NCBI GenBank assembly: GCA_003024985.2
Contig: PXIH01S0006557.1
DNA from: Euperipatoides rowelli
Lineage: Eukaryota > Onychophora > Udeonychophora > Euonychophora > Peripatopsidae
Direction: 5' to 3' (one strand)
Length of the DNA: 13,962 bases
Both the position numbers and the translations under genes were made by a program. This document shows, in pieces, positions 7,983-13,962 of this stretch. A model generated the notes under the pieces. That model made no database searches and was not told the DNA's origin. It saw only the letters and a list, made by a program, of their open reading frames with translations. Position 1 is the first letter of the stretch, and each line of letters starts with the position of its first letter.

Positions 7983-8105
7983 TCTGACATTCCTCGATGC
8001 TCTTATCATCTTTATTTATTGTAAATGTTTTCCATGTTTATTTATTGTTATCTCAGCTGTATATGCAAGTGACCAAATAGAATCTTTTAAATGAAAACTA
8101 TATGG
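7983..8105 (+). promoter_or_regulatory. 3'UTR with AU-rich elements and variant poly(A) signal
   Basis: Downstream of the stop, the nonamer TTATTTATT occurs twice (8012-8020 and 8038-8046). This is the core of class II AU-rich elements bound by Tis11/TTP-type proteins. There is no canonical AATAAA nearby. The best signal is AATAGA at 8076-8081, followed by a GT-rich stretch (TGGGTGTCGTCGTTTATT, from about 8103) suitable as a downstream element. Cleavage is therefore expected near 8090-8105. Confidence 0.5.
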
Positions 8106-8220
8106 GTGTCGTCGTTTATTATTTAAGTTATAACATTTAATCCCTTTGTTAAAGAGGTAAATCTTGATCCATACCATAAATTAGAGAATCATTTTACATG
8201 TCACAGACAGCTTTCACTCC
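8106..8220. other. Short intergenic stretch
   Basis: Non-coding AT-rich DNA between the predicted poly(A) site and the tail of an antisense LINE. Nothing identified. Confidence 0.5.
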
Positions 8221-8540
8221 ATTTATTTATTTATTTATCTATTTTGGGGATCTTCACTCCAGAGTGCTCCTCCAGATCCTACGTCTCAAAAGCAGTACAA
8301 CACACAATATAAATTACACAATTTAAAATATATACAATAAAACAATTTTTAATACAGTACTAACAAGAAATTCTAAAAGCTTATCTTTAATAACTAAAAA
8401 TGAAGAAATATTTCTGATGGCAACAAGAATAGTATTCCAATTTTTAGAAGCTCTATTTTAAAAAGACTTTGAAGTCTGTGCAGTTTTCCTATAAAATCAA
8501 TAAAAGCTGAAAACAATTTACAAATTCTAATTACAGCCAT
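8221..8540 (-). mobile_element. LINE 3' end, antisense, (TAAA)n tail
   Basis: The (ATTT)n run at 8221-8237 is the tail read on the minus strand. Upstream of it on the minus strand is a 3'UTR, then a frame encoding RASKNWNTILVAIRNISSFL and VIKDKLLEFLV (from 8454 down to about 8360) followed by a stop. This matches the C-terminal R...WN.L...IR..SS...K..L motif of many LINE polyproteins. The 5' limit is not clear; I place it near 8540 where similarity can no longer be followed. The sequence differs from the LINE at 6176-7130, so it is a different family or a much older copy. Confidence 0.65.
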
Positions 8541-8998
8541 CCGCTACACTTGATTAGTTATTCTTCATTTATCTCTAGCTGACTGTATACGTGAGAATTC
8601 AGTGAAGTGTAAAACAAAATGTTAAAATGCTAAGCCAAATTTCAATCTTCAAATTCATTTGCTTATTGTCATTATATGGGCTTCTAATCCACAGTACATT
8701 ACTGGACTTGATAAATTTTGTTTATGATTTATAAAGTTAAATTCTTAGCTTGTTTGAAAATATCATACAAAGAAAACCTGCATTTATAAATTCTTAAAAG
8801 TATGTTGCTGAACAGGTTTATGTCTTATTTCTAGAAATCTTAGTTTATTTCCAACTTTAATTACTGCAACATACAGTACAAGCATATATTTATTATTTCT
8901 TTAATCAAGGCAAATAAAACATTTTTAGGATGACAATGCTGAAAATTATTTTTAACACATTCTTGGGTAATATACATGTAGATAGAGATAGAGAGATA

Positions 8999-9035
<37 letters not shown>

Positions 9036-9095
9036 AAATATTATAGATATTTAACAAGTATAAAGAGTAAAATACAATGAGTCTATTTATTTTAG
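8541..9095. other. Region upstream of SRCR exon
   Basis: AT-rich, non-coding. It contains a purine-rich GATA/GAGA stretch (about 8979-8998) and a (TA)15 microsatellite (9002-9031), then the acceptor TATTTTAG. I searched by eye for the N-terminal half of an SRCR domain (a WGTVCDD-type motif) and did not find one here. Confidence 0.5.
9002..9031 (+). repeat. (TA)15 microsatellite
   Basis: Thirty perfect alternating T/A bases about 65 nt before the SRCR exon, preceded by short GATA-type repeats. It is likely length-polymorphic. It should not be read as a TATA box. Confidence 0.95.
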
Positions 9096-9286
9096 AGGGG
9101 CCACAGCCATTCCTAAAGGGTGTTCATGTGAATCTAATGACACATCAATAGTTCCAAATCTAATTTGGCTGGATGACGTTCAGTGTACTGGAACTGAATC
9201 ATCTCTAGAAGAATGTTTAGCCCGGCCATGGTCTTTTCATGATTGCTCTCATAAACAAGATGCAAGAGTAACCTGTAGCTTTGAAG
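9096..9286 (+). CDS. SRCR-domain exon of an SRCR/trypsin-like protease gene
   Basis: Encodes the second half of a scavenger receptor cysteine-rich domain: GATAIPKGCSCE, then the signature IWLDDVQCTGTESSLEEC, then PWSFHDCSHKQDARVTC. The four C-terminal SRCR cysteines are in place (VQC, EEC, HDC, VTC). The exon ends in phase 1 (GAAG|GTTTAG), a weak donor beyond the GT. The start is ambiguous between two adjacent AGs. TTTTAG|A gives base 9096 and phase 2. AGAG|GG gives base 9098 and phase 1, which would make a symmetric 1-1 exon as is usual in extracellular modules. SRCR domains bind protein or polysaccharide ligands in secreted or surface proteins. Fusion to the trypsin-like exon 113 nt downstream resembles neurotrypsin (PRSS12) or Tequila-type proteases. 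No preceding exon is visible. Confidence 0.85.
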
Positions 9287-9399
9287 GTTTAGCAAATTAT
9301 TTATTATTGAAATATCGATATTGGTATAGACTATAATTCATCCATTTTTATTGAATGTCAAACGAATAATGTTAAAATTGTGTTTTAATTTTTTTGTAG
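9287..9399 (+). other. Short intron between SRCR and protease exons
   Basis: 113-nt intron with donor GTTTAG and acceptor TTTTTTTGTAG. Reading straight through gives a stop within it, and phase 1 is kept on both sides, so splicing is needed and consistent. Confidence 0.75.
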
Positions 9400-9631
9400 A
9401 CAAAACAACTGATGATTCATTTCTATCTCTTCGTAAGAAAAGTGAACTGCAAACTTCTGAAAATGAAGTGATTTTGGAAACACCAATTGAATATGAATAT
9501 GGTTTTGCCCCCTGGGTAGTTGGCATTAGACTTAAGATGAAATCAAGGGAGTACACTTCTCGTCATGTATGCAGTGGGGCAATTATAACTGACTTCTTTG
9601 TTTTAACTGTAGCCCACTGTTTCAAACCAAA
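9400..9631 (+). CDS. Trypsin-like serine protease exon (catalytic His exon, unusual activation region)
   Basis: 232-nt exon, entering in phase 1 (G|AC gives Asp) and leaving in phase 2 at CCAAA|GTAAAT. It encodes a cysteine-free linker rich in D, S, T, E and K (DKTTDDSFLSLRKKSELQ...). Then comes the start of a chymotrypsin-fold catalytic domain: GFAPWVVGIRLKMKS, HVCSGAIITDFFVLTVAHC, FKPK. TVAHC corresponds to the TAAHC box with catalytic His57, and the HVC and AHC cysteines to the Cys42-Cys58 pair. The usual zymogen cleavage site R|(I/V)(V/I)GG should lie 10-15 residues before the PW. Instead the sequence there reads NEVILETPIEYEYG, with no Arg and no GG. The linker also lacks a cysteine to tether the chains. 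The exons with catalytic Asp102 and Ser195 are not seen in the window. It may be a non-classically activated protease, a pseudoprotease, or a decaying copy. Confidence 0.85.
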
Positions 9632-9961
9632 GTAAATCTATCACAATTCTTTAATATTTAATTCAACTTAGTAAAAGTATTACAGAAGATATAAACTATA
9701 AAAATTTGAAATGCACTTAATTTCATATTAATTTAAACATTACATAGATTGATATATATTATATTATATGGATTTATATGCTAAGTGTAAATGATGTCAT
9801 TTTTAATTTACAAAAAAAAATATTGACCTTGCAGATGACATACCAATGTTACTAACTTCCATCACAAAATTGTATCTACACACCCTCTCATCATCCAAAT
9901 TGCATCATTTACATCTCTCAAATGTTTATTTGTTTCGTTTCAACACTTTTCTCGTCTCTTC
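9632..9961. other. Intron after the catalytic-His exon
   Basis: AT-rich non-coding. TTGACCTTGCAG near 9824-9836 looks like an acceptor, but the next bases give an immediate stop in the required phase. I found no DIAL-type (Asp102) exon. Confidence 0.5.
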
Positions 9962-10490
9962 ATTTATTTATTTATTAAAAAAACTGACTCTAGTGAATCA
10001 GGAAAGACCAGGATCATATTACATCACAAAATTACATAAAAAAAAGACTACAATATCATTAAAGACATAACAAACAAAACAATAACAAATCAAAAATGCA
10101 ATTACATCATTTCCCATAATCATTTATACACATTATCCTTTCCAAAATTATTGATATAATTTGTAGATTCAATTCTTGTTTTAATATATTTATCACTTGA
10201 ATCTTAAACTTCCTCAAATCACTTGATACCAATAACTCCATTGGCAAAGTTTTATCACAATTTATTACAAATTTCTCCCTCAACATTATTATCTTATATA
10301 GGCTACCATTTTACCTGGTATGTGTGCTCACTAATGAATGACCTCTTATTTAAAATAAATATATTATTTCTAATTGCAACATATATTAAATTATCATTTC
10401 CTCCATTCACAACATTTATGTATAAAATAGATTTTATCTAGCAATTTATCCAACCACCTAAGCTACCTACCTTTCTTACAACTATAATAA
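9962..10490 (-). mobile_element. LINE 3' end, antisense, old copy
   Basis: The (ATTT)n at 9962-9976 is the tail on the minus strand. Upstream on that strand (about 10275 down to 10180) one frame reads KFVINCDKTLPMELLVSSDL then RKFKIQVINILK. This fits the LINE C-terminal motif (V.N.WN.LP.EL..S..L..FK......L), with the WN pair changed to CD. Farther upstream NKRSFISEHTYQVKW fits the preceding R...S.H.Y segment. Stops and frameshifts show it is dead. The right boundary is uncertain. It lies antisense within what is probably the protease gene's intron. Confidence 0.6.
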
Positions 10491-10784
10491 TAAATTCATG
10501 AAATTAATGAAACAAATGCACTTATATACAATACTATGCATTAGTCGTATACAAACACTTTTGTTATATTATTTTCTTTTATATTATACTTCCATGTATG
10601 ACATGTTTTTTTTTTAATTTATATATTCTATTACATCTTTTTAAATTTTTTCAAAAATAATATTTTAACTTCCTGTAACCGCTTTCCTCTTTCAAATCCA
10701 AACCATAAATTATGTACTTTTCATGTCACTTCTGCTTAGTACATCCACATTTTCACCTAAAGGTGAGAAATAAAAGCTATTTTG
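10491..10784. other. Unassigned AT-rich stretch between two LINE copies
   Basis: No coding or RNA feature recognised. A small palindrome TCACCT-AA-AGGTGA lies at about 10755-10768, just before the next LINE tail. The stretch may be an older, unrecognisable part of the LINE at 9962 or host intron. Confidence 0.4.
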
Positions 10785-11037
10785 TTTATTTATTTATTTA
10801 TTTATTTGGGGGAGGGGGTTGTCTACAAAAAAAAATAAGTATTTCTCAATTGGTAAAAGAAGAGAAAGCAAACCTGAAGGGGGATGCTAAGGATGAAACA
10901 TCCTGAGATTACATTACTCAAAAAAAAAAGAAAAGAAAACACTACCTCACTTAGTAGTGTGTCAAATGAATCATAAAAAAAAGAGTTAAAAAAATAAAAG
11001 TTCCTTAAAGATACCCCAGGCAATTGACTAGCGTGAA

Positions 11038-11437
11038 CTAATTTAGCATCACAATGTCCTTCAAGAAAATACTGTAAAATGCCTGAATATAGGGGTTAAG
11101 CCATGTCCGTAAGAAACCTGACCTAGGCAGGAACTGAAAGTCCTTTTTAACGAGTTCTCCAAACTGCAGAAATACATAAGGCCGCAGCATTAACCTAATC
11201 CCTTCGAAAATTGCCAGGTTACATACCTTCCAAAATGATAACAATACCAAGACAGCAACCAGTATATAGTCTCTATTTGGGAGTAGACGAGTAAAAAGAT
11301 TGCAAAGCATCCTGGAGAAAAAGTCAAAGTCAGAGAAGTGTGAGACATGATTTCTTGCTTCCTGTAAAGTATCACACTCCAGCATAAGATGCTGAAGAGA
11401 TTCAGACCATTTTCAAAATGGGCAAGAGGGGTCAACC
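11038..11437 (-). pseudogene. LINE C-terminal Cys-rich (zinc-knuckle-like) region
   Basis: On the minus strand VDPSCPF-stop-KWSESLQH, then LMLEC, fits the CP.C....ES..H....C motif found after the RT in several LINE clades. The TGA at 11413-11415 stands where the second Cys is expected (one base from TGC/TGT). It is followed by an open segment (11385-11038) with an FWKVCNLAIFEG patch like the W...N..IF segment of these C-termini. It lies before the 3'UTR and (TAAA)n tail. Confidence 0.7.
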
Positions 11438-12190
11438 TGGAAAGACTATAATTTTTTTAATATATCCCTGGTAAATATCTAGTTGGAAGACATCCAGAAA
11501 AAAAAAATCATACAGGTTGGTAGAGAAGTAAAATGACTTGAAATGTCTGTAGTATGGCAGTAACAATGTGGCCATATGAGAGGGTATGAATTCTTCATAC
11601 AAAACTTTGGTAAGTCCCTTGTAACTGAACTTTGTGGGTTCATGGTAATCACAAGTGTCCATCAAGTCTTAATTTGTAACACTTAACTTCTTTAACATGG
11701 TGGGTTCATAATGATAAGGAGGGGGTGTATCTATATGTTCAACATCAATATAAAGATTCAAGTATCTGGTGTAGGTATGGTATGCAAGAAAATGGTTAGC
11801 CCTGATTACGGATGAAATTCTATCCATATCATGGTAGACCAAGACCACCATAATGTAAGGATAAACAAAGCATGTGCCTGGAAATTGGAATAAGGTAAGT
11901 AACCCACACATCCGATGGGCAATACCATACAGCCGACTAATAAATGATTTATTGAATGTCACATGGGGAATATACTAGTAAGCAGCAGAAAAGATTTACA
12001 CATTGATGATTTTTTTATGTGTAAGTAAGGACAAATGCTTGCCCTTTAACAACAACTGTGCCTGTTAAAATTTAGCCTGACATTATATCTGGAGTTGGTC
12101 TGATTATCAAACAGATCCAGATTGACGTGATAAATTTTCTAGCAACTGGAACACTCATACATAATGCCATCCTTGAACAATGAAAGTCAG
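11432..12190 (-). pseudogene. LINE RT-to-C-terminus connecting region, degraded
   Basis: Between YVDG and the Cys-rich motif the minus strand keeps two open segments (11962-11669 and 11665-11432). They are probably the thumb and connection of the same element, given their position. I could not match individual motifs with confidence. Confidence 0.45.
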
Positions 12191-12510
12191 ACCATCAACA
12201 TATGACATGACCTGTATCATGTTGTTTAGAGAAGATATCCAAGCCCCAGTGTCAAGCCTGTTCAAGTCTATGATCAAGGTGTCAATATACATATCATACA
12301 GGTTTGTACTCAAGGGGGACCCTTGTGTGATCCCCTTTTAACCAAACGTGAAAAGAAAAGATGCCCACGGTGCTTAATTGATAACGATTTGTTAGTCACA
12401 TAGTTAATTAAACCATGCAACAAGTTTGTGTATCCAAAGTAATGTATAATTCTAGAGGCCAAATAGGTATGACCAACATTGTCAAAGAAGATGATGGTGA
12501 CATCCTTCAT
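12191..12510 (-). pseudogene. LINE reverse transcriptase palm remnant with YVDG
   Basis: The open part (12510-12310) reads VTIIFFDNVGHTYLASRIIH and onward to RLVKRG. The FDNV.H..L segment holds the first catalytic Asp. After a one-base shift QGSPLSTNLYDMYIDTL follows, the conserved box 4. Farther on TATGTTGATGGT (plus strand 12191-12202) encodes YVDG where YxDD is required, so the second catalytic Asp is lost. The enzyme would be inactive even without the frameshifts. Confidence 0.8.
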
Positions 12511-12599
12511 ACAATGCTTTTTGACAAAGTGAATTACTTGTTGAGGGTGTGAATAGTTTGGGATTTAATCCCTAAATGAAAAGGGGAGAGAACTGTAGG

Positions 12600-12970
12600 C
12601 AGAGATGAATATTATTTAACCTGTTGTTCAAAATTCTTGCAAAAATCTTGGACTCGAAGTTTTGGATTTTATAGGACAAGTATGCATCAAATCTAATTTT
12701 TGATTAATGTCTAGGTCCCTTTTGTGATGTAACACCAGGTAAGAGTGTGTGAAGGGCTGATCAGTAAATGAGTCAGAGAGCCACTTGTTGAATACAAAAG
12801 TAAGTTAGGCATAAAAATGTGCTCAAACAATTTATAAAAGGGGAAGTCAAGAGGTCGGGTCCAGATGAACTATGAAGGTTCAACTGGGCCACCGCATCCA
12901 TAATGTCCTTGGGTCGTATCTGGAAATTATGCTGTGACTGCTGGTCTTCATGAATCTGAAAAGAAACCAT
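12600..12970 (-). pseudogene. LINE reverse transcriptase, N-terminal (fingers) remnant
   Basis: On the minus strand DIMDAVAQLNLHSSSGPDLLTS (about 12930-12850) matches the RT block ...L...K.PGPDG. After a frame change, LSYKIQNFESKIFARILNNR (down to about 12610) matches the K..E+I...RL block. These two blocks bracket the RT fingers in non-LTR elements. Frames change at least twice between them. Confidence 0.7.
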
Positions 12971-13582
12971 CCTGTAGATATCAGGAGAATGAACTGGAAC
13001 TGACTGGAAAACATCAGTGAATGTGATTCAACATTGGCATACCAGTAAGGGTATTACTCCCATCGAATATAAACTAACAGGAGGTGACCACATCTTGCTG
13101 AAGTAAAAATAAGTTGTAAGAGAGAGATGTATTGGCAAGATGCAACAATTTGCTTTCGAAGAAGGTGAATCTGTTGTGACTGTACCCACTGAGAAATTGC
13201 TATAAACTCCTTCTAGCACTTCCTGAAAAAGGGTATCTAAGATTGGTCGATGTTGAACAAAACATTCATGAAATCCTGCAAGTTCAACAATCATTCATTC
13301 ATAAGACACCTAGATTAAGTTGATTAGTATTTTAATAAACTGTTTCTTGAAATAATAATAATTGTCTATGGTGAAATTATGAAAAAGAAGGGCAACTGTG
13401 CCGATGCATACTTAGAAAAGAAAAGAGGAATAAAAACAATTGATGGAGCGATGAACAGATGTCGCTGTTTGACTGCATAGAAAGGAATACTGAAAGTGTG
13501 ATTGGATGTGGCATTGAAGAGAACATCAAAGTCTGTCCTGTATGCATACACTTAGCTGTATCAAAATAGTCCAGGGTATTAC
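12971..13582 (-). pseudogene. LINE region between endonuclease and RT, degraded
   Basis: Minus-strand open pieces (13294-13028, 13607-13377, 13551-13366) lie between the endonuclease and RT motifs and are expected to be the inter-domain part of the same polyprotein. No individual motif is recognisable. Overlapping frames in 13366-13607 mean only one of them, at most, reflects the original reading frame. Confidence 0.45.
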
Positions 13583-13849
13583 CTACCTTGGAGAAATGAG
13601 TGGGCATATGGTCACGTCAGTGAATACTGGCCACGTTACTATGGCAAGATGCTTAAAAGTTGAAATTAGAAATTTGTCATCCAGTAGCGCCTTGTGATTA
13701 AAGTCACCTCCCAGGATGATGTTATCCCACCTAAAGGGCAGATCAAAGATCATTTCCAAAAATACAGCCCGATTTGCAACTAGCCGACCAGGTGCATAGT
13801 AGTTTAATAAAATAAAGATATGCCCATCACACACAAAGGATAAGATCAA
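13583..13849 (-). pseudogene. LINE endonuclease (APE/exo-endo-phosphatase) remnant
   Basis: An open stretch of 88 codons reads DGHIFILLNYYAPGRLVANR and then RWDNIILGGDFNHKALLDDK. The NYYAP strand and the GGDFN strand with its catalytic Asp and Asn are hallmarks of the APE-type endonuclease of LINEs, which nicks target DNA for target-primed reverse transcription. The upstream half of the domain (minus-strand sequence at 13850-13962) is broken by stops and cut by the window edge. The C-terminal part (yTW, SDH-type motifs) is not recognisable to the left. Confidence 0.8.
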
Positions 13850-13962
13850 GTAGCGAGAAGTAGTTTAAATTACTTTGACATCTGAAACAATAAACACTTT
13901 GAAATAAGCAACAAAATCAACAGAACACCTTGACATGCCTTGGGTGCATTTCCTTGAAATGA

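Larger units (their letters stand above)
10785..13962 (-). mobile_element. Long APE-type LINE, antisense, cut by right edge
   Basis: The (TTTA)5 at 10785-10804 is its 3' tail on the minus strand. Reading from the right edge leftward on the minus strand, domains follow LINE order. An apurinic-type endonuclease remnant (GGDFN at 13697-13711) comes first. RT begins near 12930 (SSGPD), followed by ESKIFARILNNRL, FDNVGHTYLASRI, QGSPLSTNLYDMYI and YVDG (12191-12202). A C-terminal Cys-rich motif lies at about 11374-11436. The 5' end is outside the window. Many frameshifts and stops make it non-functional. The Cys-rich C-terminus and the 3' tail separate it from the 6176-7130 family; the clade (I/jockey/L1-Tx1 range) is unresolved. 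Confidence 0.85.

Noticed and set aside
9002-9031. TATA-box or promoter for the SRCR gene
   Set aside because: It is a (TA)15 microsatellite next to an internal exon that begins mid-domain, so a promoter reading is unsupported.
9338-9556. Minus-strand open frame opposite the protease exon
   Set aside because: Shadow of the plus-strand coding exon, which has clear trypsin motifs and splice borders.
9824-9845. Acceptor-like TTGACCTTGCAG that might start the next protease exon
   Set aside because: With the required phase 2 the next codon is TGA, and no Asp102-type motif follows.
9846-10441. Plus-strand open frames over the antisense LINE tail
   Set aside because: They run through the (TTTA)n tail and LINE 3' end in the wrong strand; low-complexity composition and no family resemblance.
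10712-11023. Open frames on both strands around the (TTTA)5 tail
   Set aside because: Phe/Leu/Tyr-rich translations of simple repeats and A runs at the LINE 3' end; not genes.
1-13962. CRISPR array, prokaryotic operon, phage or defence system
   Set aside because: No regularly spaced repeats and no prokaryote-type genes; exon/intron structure and LINEs show a eukaryotic genome.

Overview
This is an intron-rich, AT-rich eukaryotic window. Short exons have GT/AG borders, introns have long T-runs, and old non-LTR retrotransposons (LINEs) with (TAAA)n tails are scattered through it. An SRCR plus trypsin-like gene and LINE remnants fit an animal, most likely an invertebrate; I cannot name the species. 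There are no bacterial operons, tRNA, rRNA or CRISPR features.

Layout. (1) Bases 1-8120 hold the 3' end of a plus-strand gene with three exons (785-910, 5909-6036, 7931-7982). They join in frame to a 101-residue C-terminus ending at a TGA at 7980-7982, followed by an AU-rich 3'UTR and a variant poly(A) signal. I do not recognise the protein. Its tail is very basic with an AT-hook-like GRPR core, and a short AYT...MR motif occurs once in each of the first two exons. (2) The first 2.3 kb contain three copies of one unnamed interspersed repeat. Two of them lie in inverted orientation on either side of exon 785-910. (3) The last intron of this gene holds a 5'-truncated LINE (about 6176-7130, plus strand) that begins at the RT catalytic box. 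(4) Bases 8221 to about 8540 hold the 3' end of an antisense LINE. (5) Bases 9096-9286 and 9400-9631 are two plus-strand exons of an SRCR-domain plus trypsin-like protease gene (neurotrypsin-like arrangement). The catalytic His motif is present, but the zymogen cleavage/activation motif is not recognisable. The rest of the protease is not visible, nor is any exon upstream of the SRCR exon. (6) Bases 9962 to about 10490 hold another antisense LINE 3' end. From 10785 to the right edge lies a long antisense LINE with endonuclease, reverse transcriptase and C-terminal Cys-rich remnants, heavily broken by frameshifts and stops.

How it fits together. Two host genes lie in the same orientation with about 1.1 kb between the stop of one and the first visible exon of the other. 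The second may be continuous with exons outside the window, which would make the first gene nested in it. Retrotransposons occupy roughly a third of the window. I found no convincing new multi-gene system. The best leads are the protease lacking a normal activation site, the inverted repeats bracketing a single exon, and the unidentified basic-tailed gene.
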